From Saccharomycopsis crataegensis (Eukaryota; Ascomycota; Saccharomycetes; Ascoideales; Saccharomycopsidaceae), in assembly GCF_037102585.1 (NCBI RefSeq), contig NW_027043838.1:248001-312000 (forward strand): a stretch of 64,000 nt of DNA, given 5' to 3'. A model generated the notes under the pieces. It worked only from the letters and a program-made list of their open reading frames with translations. It was not told the origin of the DNA and did no database searches. The translations under genes were made by a program, and so were the position numbers. Of the stretch, positions 28,916 through 38,455 are shown piece after piece (the stretch's first letter is position 1; every line of letters begins with the position of its first letter).

Positions 28916-31522
28916 TTATTCATTGGAATTTTGATTTGTCTGTTTGTTTCTGGTTGCATCAGCTTCCAGAGTTGACAAATCATCATTGGTTGGTGTTAAT
29001 TCTGTTTTCTCATGTACTGGAATTTCATCACCCAGTAGCATTTCATCCTGCTCATATTCTTCTGAATCCTCATATTCGTCTTTTGCATCATAGATGTATT
29101 CTCCATCATTTTCATACTCCTCATCATATTCTTCGTCATTATCATTATCAGGTTCTGCACTTGATTCAGACAGGGTTGGCTCTTTAGAGCCAGTTTGTGC
29201 CAGTTTTGATGTCACTGATGGGTGTGGGTCTTTAATGACTAACTTAATAGATTTTGGTACAAATGGTTTTGGTGCTGAAGGCTTGGTGGTGTTAATTTTG
29301 GTCAAAATTGGGGTAGAGATTGGGGTAGATTTTGGGGTAGATTTTGGGGTAGATTTTGGAGTAGAAGCTGGGGTAGAAGTTGGGTTGGACAAGGTTTGAT
29401 TAGATTTTGGGGTAATTGGATGGGATCTAAACACATTCAACTTAATTCCTGGTTTTGCTGACTCTTGCTTGGTTTCAGCTGGTTTCTCCCTTTGAAGGAT
29501 TTTCTTTGGTTTGACGGATGCCTTCTTTTTGGAGGCCTTTCTAACTTGATTAACCGGAGGAGGGGTGATTTGATGCTTTCTGTTGATAGCTGGTGTGGTA
29601 GTTTGAATATTTTCATAATCATCATCTCTTTCTTTGGATATTAATCCCAATTGGTGGAATGGATTCTTCCATAAATTGCTCAGTTCATTTTGTGGTGGTT
29701 TTGACTGTCTGGATCTAGATGAACCATGAACCATGGTGAACTCGGTAGAAGGAACTTCAATCACTGGTGGTTGATTTTGCTTCTGTTTGGGGTTCTCATG
29801 ACGATCATCTGTAACATTTTTCTTTGGCCGCTTAAAGTAACAGTCTTTAGCTACATGGCTAGGCTTTTTGCAAATCGCGCAAGATGCTTGCTTGCAATTG
29901 TATCTGGTGTGTTCTCTTGAACCACAATTGATACAGTGTAAGCATTTAGTAATAACTTTAGAAACAATGTTGTCTTGGTGAATAACCGGGATTTGTTTTC
30001 CTGGTTCCATTTCCAAGTAACCATAAATGTAACGATTTTTAAGCTCCTCGTTAGGTCTTTTAGTCATGTCACTTTTAATCACTGAGAATGATGTTGGTTC
30101 AATTTGGGCTAGGTCAAGCGCTTGCTTGATGGTAGCATCGACAAAATAGTCGGGGGTTGTTTCCAAGGCTGTTATCTCAATCAATTGGATTTCTTTATCA
30201 TTCTTATTGATATTGATGCGTGGCTTGTAAGTGGATTGTTCAATGTCAACACTTAAATGGCTAGTGACAAAATCAATAAATGCATTACGTAACTTTTCAT
30301 TCTTAGTTTGTAATTGACCTTTCAATATTGGGATAAGTGAGGATTTGAGACAAATAGTTTCATTTGAAATAAACAAGTAGTTTTGAGCTTCAATTAAAGC
30401 TTTCTTGATGAAGTTGATATCATCATTATCATTCAAATCAGTTTCAATGTTGGTTAATTTAACATCGATTAATTTTTGGAAGGCATCCTTTATTGAACTC
30501 AAATGATCATCAAGTTCATACTTCCGGTAGACTTCAGGTGGGATAATAAATGACATCATGATTTTTTGTTTATCTTGATGGCTCATAATAAATTTAATGT
30601 AATCCTCCTCTGCAATATTAGATTGTTTCAATCTTGAGAATTCATTAATTAAATGGGAATTTGTATAAAATTTGAAAAACTTTTCAATGGTGTAGATTTT
30701 AACAAATTCTTGATATTTCTCTTCAACATTTTCCACTTTTTGTGTGTCAAATCCGAAAAGTGATCCCCTCATGCCCTTTTCCTTAATAGCATATTCAAGG
30801 ACATCTTGGTGTTCGAACTTGATTGATTTGAGATATTTAGCCCATTTAAAAACTCTTTCGAATTTGGCTAAAACATTTTGAAAAGTGGAGGTGGTGTTCA
30901 TAATCAGAGTCCCCTGTTGGGATGCGCCTTTAGAGCCCGAGGCGATTTGGGCGTAGGATCTGCTGAAAGCAGCAACTGGGGCTGGGTTAGTTTTTTTTGG
31001 GGTTTTTTGGTTTTCAGAGTTTTTTTGGGTTTTGTTGTTTTCAATTTTTTTTTGGTTTTCAGAGTTTTCAGTAACAAAATCAATAGAAACAGAAGGTTGT
31101 GAATCTCCTTGAGATTCAATGGTGGCTTGATTTGACATATGCATGTCGACGCTAGTGTCACCTGCACTATCAAGATTGCGATCGCAATCAACTGGAGAAA
31201 CATTAATTTCCAGGGCTGGGCGGTGGGCAATATCAACATCAGAATCAGCATTAGAGGCCTCATTTATGGTATTAGATGGGGTTGCAAAGGTTTCAGCAGT
31301 ACTTAAAAAAGTATTGTCATCTTCCTCAGTGATTTCTTCGTCTGAATGTGGTTCATTTCCGTGTTTGTTTACATTGTTTTGATCGGTTGCGTTGGGATTT
31401 GCATGATCTAAGTCAACGATAATATCAGAAGAAACCAGGGTTTCTTGAGAAGGTGGATCATTTGTTGGATCAGTGGAGTAGTTGGAAGGCTTTGGAATTC
31501 TTTTGGTATTATTAATACTCAT
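28916..31522 (-). CDS. LINE copy B ORF1
   Basis: 868 residues, by eye the same protein as copy A ORF1 including four STPK units, 'HRPALEIN' and 'PPEVYRKY'. Two CCHC knuckles, acidic C-terminal tail. Confidence 0.9.
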   Translation of the reverse strand: MSINNTKRIPKPSNYSTDPTNDPPSQETLVSSDIIVDLDHANPNATDQNNVNKHGNEPHSDEEITEEDDNTFLSTAETFATPSNTINEASNADSDVDIAHRPALEINVSPVDCDRNLDSAGDTSVDMHMSNQATIESQGDSQPSVSIDFVTENSENQKKIENNKTQKNSENQKTPKKTNPAPVAAFSRSYAQIASGSKGASQQGTLIMNTTSTFQNVLAKFERVFKWAKYLKSIKFEHQDVLEYAIKEKGMRGSLFGFDTQKVENVEEKYQEFVKIYTIEKFFKFYTNSHLINEFSRLKQSNIAEEDYIKFIMSHQDKQKIMMSFIIPPEVYRKYELDDHLSSIKDAFQKLIDVKLTNIETDLNDNDDINFIKKALIEAQNYLFISNETICLKSSLIPILKGQLQTKNEKLRNAFIDFVTSHLSVDIEQSTYKPRININKNDKEIQLIEITALETTPDYFVDATIKQALDLAQIEPTSFSVIKSDMTKRPNEELKNRYIYGYLEMEPGKQIPVIHQDNIVSKVITKCLHCINCGSREHTRYNCKQASCAICKKPSHVAKDCYFKRPKKNVTDDRHENPKQKQNQPPVIEVPSTEFTMVHGSSRSRQSKPPQNELSNLWKNPFHQLGLISKERDDDYENIQTTTPAINRKHQITPPPVNQVRKASKKKASVKPKKILQREKPAETKQESAKPGIKLNVFRSHPITPKSNQTLSNPTSTPASTPKSTPKSTPKSTPISTPILTKINTTKPSAPKPFVPKSIKLVIKDPHPSVTSKLAQTGSKEPTLSESSAEPDNDNDEEYDEEYENDGEYIYDAKDEYEDSEEYEQDEMLLGDEIPVHEKTELTPTNDDLSTLEADATRNKQTNQNSNE

Positions 31523-31548
31523 TATAATGGAACTTTTGGCTTTTTTAG

Positions 31549-31598
31549 TTTTTTTTTTTTTTTATAAAGTCCCTATATTTAACTAATTAATTTTTTTT
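31549..31598 (-). repeat. LINE junction C/B, same as junction B/A
   Basis: T15, 27 bp, T8 on the plus strand, base for base like 25218-25267. An identical junction twice points to duplication of a formed junction and not to two independent insertions. Confidence 0.85.
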
Positions 31599-31822
31599 AA
31601 ATACAAAATTCAATATATTAATTAATTATATAACTATATATCTCATAAACTATCTAATGTAGTTTGAAAATTAAAGTGTTAAGGGAAAACCATTAATGGT
31701 GAAAAACCCTATTATTGAGAAAAAATGTTTTTATGCGTTTTTAAGGTTTTTAATTGTTTTATTTTTTTTTTTTTTTTGATTTTATTTTCTTGTTTTTCCC
31801 CACCTATTTTTTTCTTCTCCGC

Positions 31823-34800
31823 TTAAAAGATATTGCTTTCAAGCAAGAAGATCATTGAATCAACGGCCATATGACAATTGAAATGCCTTTTGGATTTCAA
31901 TCTTGATAATTTTCGTTGGAAACCTAGATATCTATCGATCGTTCTGGTTTCGTTCATGTTGGTGGCAGGGGTAATGATTGTTTGCCAGGTTAATGGGATA
32001 TTCAAGTCAATTTTTTTCCAAAGTTTCTGGGCCAATGGACATTCAATAAGATGGTGCTTCATGATTTCAAATTGGATTTCCTTTGGGGCATATTGGGGTT
32101 CATCATATCTGGTTAATTTTTTGCTGCAATAGTCACAATGATTATTTACGTAATTGTGATTTTCAATGCCCAAATGAAAGATGTGAATATTTTGATATTT
32201 CCCCGGGAAATGTTGGTTGAATTTTTTGAGGTTATGCCAAAAGTTATCAACTTGTTTCTGATTCACCCCAGTAATATCCATGAGTGTTTTTGACATCTTG
32301 TTCACATCTTGTTTTTCCCGTTGTTTTTTACTTCCTTTAGTATGGTCAAAATCCTTAATTCTAATTGGAATGTGTTGTTGATATTTTTCAGGAATCCCTT
32401 TTTCAATTGAATTTTTCAAATCTTCAATTCCAATCTTCATTGGCTTCAACCTGATTGTACGTTTCTTTATACCAAGAACTTTTCTGAAATCCCAGTACGC
32501 TGTCCTTTCAGCATCTGAGAATGTGCTGCTATTCATAACTTCTAAGGAAATTGAATCATTGGTATTCTCAATGTCATCGGCTAGTTCAAGTAATACCACC
32601 CACCAATAATGAGTTTTGATATATTCATCCTTTGGTGATTTTGTTGGTGATGTTTTTTGAATGATGTTATTGATAGTTGATTGGATTTTAAAACGTAATA
32701 TCTGGTTATATTTAGTGTGACTATCCAAAAACAAATCCTGGAAAATTTTGGCTCTTCGGTGTTGGAGTTGAGACTTTAAATCAATCATTGAGAAACCGCC
32801 TTTGTTGTTGTGTGTCTTGAGTGTATCCAAAGAAATAGGTGTATCTTGCTTGACCAATAACTTAATCGATGTGTCAATTTGATTCAACTGATTGGGTAAC
32901 AAAGGTTGGTGTAGTTCTTTGTAATAGAACTTGGATGCAATATATGTGTTGAATGCTTCTATTTTTGATTGAATCAGCAAGCTGGTCATGTTTGATAACT
33001 TGTACTTGATATAGAGGTCACGCTGCAATGTTTCCGGCCAAAATGTCACTGATGGCCCAATAGTTATCCCCAAATATGTCAATTGAAAGTTTTCATCAGC
33101 AATCTCAAATGGGAATGGTGTCAAAAATGGATAAGTATCAGTTGGTATGATTAGTTGGGATTTCTTTTCATTGAGTTTGCTGCCACTGAATTTTTCAAAT
33201 AGTCTAATACATTTCATTGTTTTGGAATAATCTCTTTTATCTTTGAGGAAAACTGTGATATCATCAGCAAAAGCAAGATAATGTTGACTGCTATATGCTT
33301 CAGGTATCAAATCTCCTTGGTAACTATGGCCTCTGGTATTCTGTTTGATAGATCGTAGTAAAGGTTCTACTGCTAATGCAAATAATGAAGGGGAAAACGG
33401 ATTACCTTGGAGGGTACCATTTTTTAAATTGAATAATGGGCCGGTCATGTTGTTGATGTATAAGGATCCCGTTGTCTGCTTGAGGATGTTGATGATTAAC
33501 TTGGCTAATTTTTTTCCAAAATTTAAATGGGACAATAGTTGTTCCATATATTCGTGAGATATCCTATCGAACGCTTTCTCCAAATCCACAATTAGTATCA
33601 GCTTTTGTGGATTTGGTATTATATGCGTTTTATCTTTTGGATGAATTAGACTATCTAACATTTCTCTGAAAATGGTGATGTTGGAGAACGATGACCGGCC
33701 TGGAATAAAACCAGCTTGATCTTCCCCTATGATATCAGGCAAGTGCTTCAACAACCTATTATTAATTATTGTGGATAATAATCGAAGATTAGTGTTGATA
33801 AGGGCTATCGGCCTATAGTTTCCAATGTTTTCTTTTGACTTTCCAGGCTTTGGTATGATGTTAAAGAGTATAGTTCGGTAGTGGAATGGTAAATTTCCTT
33901 CAGTTAGAATGTGGTTAAATTCTTGAAGAAGGATGTGTTTGATTTGGGGAAATAATTCCTTATAAAATTTGTATGGGATTCCATCTATGCCCGGTGTGGA
34001 CTTCAAATTTGCCGAATCAATTGCCAGTTTGAGTTCTTCCATTGTTATGGAGGAATCCATTTTTCTCTTCTCTTCAGGAGATATTCCTTGGGTTGGAATC
34101 ACGTCCTGAAGATATTTATGTATTTTTTTTGTGTCCTTTGTTCCTCTGGTTCCATCAAACAAGTCCATATAATATTCAGTTGCTATTTTCATTATCTCTT
34201 CATGAGATTGAACTAGTGTCCCTTGTACATCTTTTAGCTGTTTTATTGGGCGTTGTTCTTGATATTGGTGGAAAACTTGGTTAATATGTTGATAATATTC
34301 CGTCATTTTATCAAGTTCAGGCACTTTCACTTTTTTCAACATGTGTTTGAGTTTTTCTGCTTTGCATTTAATATCAATTATTAATTCATCGGTTCCTTGG
34401 ATATCTTCATTTATAGATTGGTGCCTGAGAACATTAATGATTCTGTCGGTCAATCTATATCTCTTCATATTATAGTAAGCCTTGGATGAAGTTAAAGTCA
34501 ACTCCACTGTAACTGAATCATGTGTGGATCTTTTCCCAAAATGATTTGTTTGTGTCATATTCCATTTGTTTTCTTTGTTTTTAAGAAGCTCCCAGTGATA
34601 TAGAACCTATCCAATCTCCGGCTTTTCCCTAATTCTGATGCTTTATTAGTGAATGTTTTCTTGATGTTATGTTTGATTGAATTGAATGAGTCCTTCAAGT
34701 TCAACAAAGTAATGAGATTAGTTAAGGATTCAGCAACTGAGTCTTCACGGCTTCTATAATTTAGGGAGTCCGAACGATCAATAAAATTATTAAAATCACC

Positions 34801-35238
34801 AGCTAACATGATGTTGATTGTCTTTCCTGGGAATCTAGTTTGAAGATTCTGATGTTGGGCAAGTAAACTGAGTTTGAGCTGATCATGGATCTGATTTTGC
34901 TTTTGGTATTGATTTGGATTATACAAGTTTATAATCCAGAGTGCTTGGTTATTTTCTAATTCAATTAAGACATCCGTGATGTGTTTTTGGAGTTCATGTT
35001 GGACAGTAATACCTGCTAATTTGGATCCTAACACTGGAATAGAATCATCAACAATTATTGCTGTTCTGGAACAGGTTGAATTATAGTATATGACTTTGTT
35101 ATCGAACTGAAACGAAAAGTCTTCTGATAGATTTAGTTCTTGGAGCAAAGACACATTGGATTTTTGGGTGAAACTTATTACCAACTGGTCGCTGATACGA
35201 CTCCGTTGTATATTTTGAGTATTGATTTTAATAATCAT
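31823..35238 (-). pseudogene. LINE copy C ORF2, frameshifted after the endonuclease domain
   Basis: ATG at 35238. The first 220 codons match copies A and B. A T6 run in those copies is T5 here (34578-34582), shifting the frame just before the end of the endonuclease domain. The reverse transcriptase part is open as a 911-codon frame from an internal Met at 34558 to 31823. Sequence beyond the shift is like copy B. Confidence 0.85.
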
Positions 35239-35243
35239 TATGT

Positions 35244-37837
35244 TTATTCATTGGAATTTTGATTTGTCTGTTTGTTTCTGGTTGCATCAGCTTCCAGAGT
35301 TGACAAATCATCATTGGTTGGTGTTAATTCTGTTTTCTCATGTACTGGAATTTCATCACCCAGTAGCATTTCATCCTGCTCATATTCTTCTGAATCCTCA
35401 TATTCGTCTTTTGCATCATAGATGTATTCTCCATCATTTTCATACTCCTCATCATATTCTTCGTCATTATCATTATCAGGTTCTGCACTTGATTCAGACA
35501 GGGTTGGCTCTTTAGAGCCAGTTTGTGCCAGTTTTGATGTCACTGATGGGTGTGGGTCTTTAATGACTAACTTAATAGATTTTGGTACAAATGGTTTTGG
35601 TGCTGAAGGCTTGGTGGTGTTAATTTTGGTCAAAATTGGGGTAGAGATTGGGGTAGATTTTGGGGTAGATTTTGGAGTAGAAGCTGGGGTAGAAGTTGGG
35701 TTGGACAAGGTTTGATTAGATTTTGGGGTAATTGGATGGGATCTAAACACATTCAACTTAATTCCTGGTTTGGCTGACTCTTGCTTGGTTTCAGCTGGTT
35801 TCTCCCTTTGAAGGATTTTCTTTGGTTTGACGGATGCCTTCTTTTTGGAGGCCTTTCTAACTTGATTAACCGGAGGAGGGGTGATTTGATGCTTTCTGTT
35901 GATAGCTGGTGTGGTAGTTTGAATATTTTCATAATCATCATCTCTTTCTTTGGATATTAATCCCAATTGGTGGAATGGATTCTTCCATAAATTGCTCAGT
36001 TCATTTTGTGGTGGTTTTGACTGTCTGGATCTAGATGAACCATGAACCATGGTGAACTCGGTAGAAGGAACTTCAATCACTGGTGGTTGATTTTGCTTCT
36101 GTTTGGGGTTCTCATGACGATCATCTGTAACATTTTTCTTTGGCCGCTTAAAGTAACAGTCTTTAGCTACATGGCTAGGCTTTTTGCAAATCGCGCAAGA
36201 TGCTTGCTTGCAATTGTATCTGGTGTGTTCTCTTGAACCACAATTGATACAGTGTAAGCATTTAGTAATAACTTTAGAAACAATGTTGTCTTGGTGAATA
36301 ACCGGGATTTGTTTTCCTGGTTCCATTTCCAAGTAACCATAAATGTAACGATTTTTAAGCTCCTCGTTAGGTCTTTTAGTCATGTCACTTTTAATCACTG
36401 AGAATGATGTTGGTTCAATTTGGGCTAGGTCAAGCGCTTGCTTGATGGTAGCATCGACAAAATAGTCGGGGGTTGTTTCCAAGGCTGTTATCTCAATCAA
36501 TTGGATTTCTTTATCATTCTTATTGATATTGATGCGTGGCTTGTAAGTGGATTGTTCAATGTCAACACTTAAATGGCTAGTGACAAAATCAATAAATGCA
36601 TTACGTAACTTTTCATTCTTAGTTTGTAATTGACCTTTCAATATTGGGATAAGTGAGGATTTGAGACAAATAGTTTCATTTGAAATAAACAAGTAGTTTT
36701 GAGCTTCAATTAAAGCTTTCTTGATGAAGTTGATATCATCATTATCATTCAAATCAGTTTCAATGTTGGTTAATTTAACATCGATTAATTTTTGGAAGGC
36801 ATCCTTTATTGTACTCAAATGATCATCAAGCTCATACTTCCGGTAGAGCTCAGGTGGGATAATAAATGACATCATGATTTTTTGTTTATCTTGATGGCTC
36901 ATAATAAATTTAATGTAATCCTCCTCTGCAATATTAGATTGTTTCAATCTTGAGAATTCATTAATTAAATGGGAATTTGTATAAAATTTGAAAAACTTTT
37001 CAATGGTGTAGATTTTGACAAATTCTTGATATTTCTCTTCAACATTTTCCACTTTTTGTGTGTCAAATCCGAAAAGTGATCCCCTCATGCCCTTTTCCTT
37101 AATAGCATATTCAAGGACATCTTGGTGTTCGAACTTGATTGATTTGAGATATTTAGCCCATTTAAAAACTCTTTCGAATTTGGCTAAAACATTTTGAAAA
37201 GTGGAGGTGGTGTTCATAATCAGAGTCCCCTGTTGGGATGCGCCTTTAGAGCCCGAGGCGATTTGGGCGTAGGATCTGCTGAAAGCAGCAACTGGGGCTG
37301 GGTTAGTTTTTTTTGGGGTTTTTTGGTTTTCAGAGTTTTTTTGGGTTTTGTTGTTTTCAATTTTTTTTGGTTTTCAGAGTTTTCAGTAACAAAATCAATA
37401 GAAACAGAAGGTTGTGAATCTCCTTGAGATTCAATGGTGGCTTGATTTGACATATGCATGTCGACGCTAGTGTCACCTGCACTATCAAGATTGCGATCGC
37501 AATCAACTGGAGAAACATTAATTTCCGGGGCTGGGCGGTGGGCAATATCAACATCAGAATCAGCATTAGAGGCCTCATTTATGGTATTAGATGGGGTTGC
37601 AAAGGTTTCAGCAGTACTTAAAAAAGTATTGTCATCTTCCTCAGTGATTTCTTCGTCTGAATGTGGTTCATTTCCGTGTTTGTTTACATTGTTTTGATCG
37701 GTTGCGTTGGGATTTGCATGATCTAAGTCAACGATAATATCAGAAGAAACCAGGGTTTCTTGAGAAGGTGGATCATTTGTTGGATCAGTGGAGTAGTTGG
37801 AAGGCTTTGGAATTCTTTTGGTATTATTAATACTCAT
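35244..37837 (-). pseudogene. LINE copy C ORF1, frameshifted
   Basis: ATG at 37837. The frame runs 205 codons and then leaves the family sequence because a T9 run of copies A and B is T8 here (37361-37368). The rest is open as a 657-codon frame starting with an internal Met at 37217. It carries the variants 'HRPAPEIN', 'PPELYRKY', 'HLSTIKD' and three STPK units instead of four. Both this and the ORF2 change are one-base losses in T-runs, so sequencing or assembly error is a real alternative. Confidence 0.8.
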
Positions 37838-37869
37838 TATAATTTTTGATTTGCGTTTTTTTTTAGTGA

Positions 37870-37896
37870 TTTTTTTTTTTTAAAGACAATTAAAAT
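37870..37896 (-). repeat. Stub of an older, very short LINE 3' end
   Basis: On the minus strand this reads about 15 bases ending ATTGTCTTT, then A12. The 3' end of copy A reads TTTTGTCTTT followed by its poly(A), so 12 bases (TTGTCTTTAAAA) agree. I read it as an extremely 5'-truncated first insertion whose A-tract then served as target for copy C; filler DNA is the alternative. Confidence 0.5.
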
Positions 37897-37938
37897 CGTG
37901 ACTAACTACATCTAGTATAGTCGCATCGTAATATAACA
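37897..37938 (+). repeat. 3' LTR, right part (42 bp)
   Basis: CGTGACTAAC onward matches the last 42 bp of the 5' LTR. Left and right parts add to 201 of 204 bp, so three bases (ACC) were lost at the LINE insertion point, with no target duplication. Confidence 0.93.
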
Positions 37939-37943
37939 AAACA
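37939..37943. repeat. Right target-site duplication (AAACA)
   Basis: Pairs with 13968-13972. It lies five bases before the first base of tRNA-Pro. Confidence 0.9.
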
Positions 37944-37948
37944 TAAGT

Positions 37949-38063
37949 GGCCGCGTGGTCTAGTGGTATGATTCTCGCTTTGGGTAGCGATCTTTGAGCA
38001 ATAACTCAAGAGCAATTATCACAAGCATGCGAGAGGTCCAGGGTTCAATTCCCTGCTCGGCCC
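37949..38063 (+). tRNA. tRNA-Pro (anticodon UGG), with 43 bp intron
   Basis: Acceptor GGCCGCG pairs with CTCGGCC except at one C-T position, a site that is also unpaired in yeast tRNA-Pro. The anticodon stem CTCGC/GCGAG encloses TTTGGG before the intron, giving anticodon TGG at 37981-37983. The intron is 37985-38027, starting one base after the anticodon as usual for nuclear tRNA introns. The T arm is 'CCAGGGTTCAATTCCCTG'. A T5 terminator lies at 38067-38071. The Ty3-like element sits 10 bp upstream. Confidence 0.97.
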
Positions 38064-38066
38064 TTA

Positions 38067-38071
38067 TTTTT
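38067..38071 (+). terminator. Pol III terminator of tRNA-Pro
   Basis: T5 run four bases after the tRNA 3' end. Confidence 0.8.
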
Positions 38072-38455
38072 GATGCCCAAGCATACACCACTTCAAGTAT
38101 TCAACAAAAGAAAATTTGATTCCCTTTTTTTTTTTTTCTTTTTTTTTTCTGATGCTTACATAACAAACTTTGACTGGAGCGCCCTATCCTTTTATTTGAG
38201 TGTACTATTTCGATACTAGATAGATCGGTACTGAGGAAATGGGTGTCAGATTTTGTGGGAATCCTTAATTTGGAAAAATTGAGGAATCTGGGAAGCTGGG
38301 AAGCTGGGAAGCTGATAATGAGGTATTTATAAGTGGGCCTTGCCCCCCCCCTGCTTGTTAACCCTCAAATTGTTTGGTTTTCTATACCTCTCTATTATCT
38401 CGTTCTTTCAATTTTTCAGAAAATAGGCTTTAATTAGACTGTATCGAAATCAAAG
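38072..38455 (+). other. Intergenic: ALA1 promoter with short tandem repeat
   Basis: 384 bp between tRNA-Pro and ALA1. T-rich tracts (38124-38150), the repeat at 38288-38314, a C9 run (38344-38352) and a pyrimidine-rich stretch before the ATG. An in-frame TAG at 38435-38437 rules out a simple upstream-extended ALA1 start. Confidence 0.6.
38288..38314. repeat. Tandem octamer (CTGGGAAG)x3 in ALA1 promoter
   Basis: Three exact CTGGGAAG units plus CTG, about 140 bp before the ALA1 ATG. Function unknown. Confidence 0.8.

Larger units (their letters stand above)
25233..31548 (-). mobile_element. LINE copy B (middle, mosaic copy), both ORFs open
   Basis: Unit length 6331 bp from copy A, counted between the same points. 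ORF1 and the 5' leader match copy A; most of ORF2 and the 3' UTR match copy C. The switch lies between 28122 (where B begins to match C) and about 29456 (where B still matches A against C). Both ORFs are open. Confidence 0.9.
31564..37869 (-). mobile_element. LINE copy C (upstream-most), two homopolymer frameshifts
   Basis: First unit of the array on the minus strand. Its 5' leader differs from copies A and B. ORF1 has one STPK unit fewer (12 bp) and several substitutions. Two single-T losses in T-runs open frameshifts, one in ORF1 (run at 37361-37368) and one in ORF2 (run at 34578-34582). Upstream of its leader stands a T12 run plus a 15 bp stub that resembles a LINE 3' end. Confidence 0.88.
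13973..37938 (+). mobile_element. Ty3/gypsy LTR retrotransposon with LINEs nested in its 3' LTR
   Basis: The element proper is about 5.0 kb: 5' LTR 13973-14176, primer-binding site, one long gag-pol frame, polypurine tract, and a 3' LTR starting at 18749. The 3' LTR is interrupted after 159 bp by an 18,989 bp LINE array (18908-37896) and ends at 37938. The LTRs begin TGTTG and end TAACA. The two LTRs differ at about one position apart from the insertion site, so the insertion is recent. It looks whole apart from the LINE interruption. The right end abuts tRNA-Pro, fitting Ty3-type targeting of Pol III genes. Confidence 0.95.

Noticed and set aside
31549-31598. Independent LINE insertion at the C/B junction
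   Set aside because: Identical to the B/A junction over 50 bp including tract lengths; one event duplicated is simpler.
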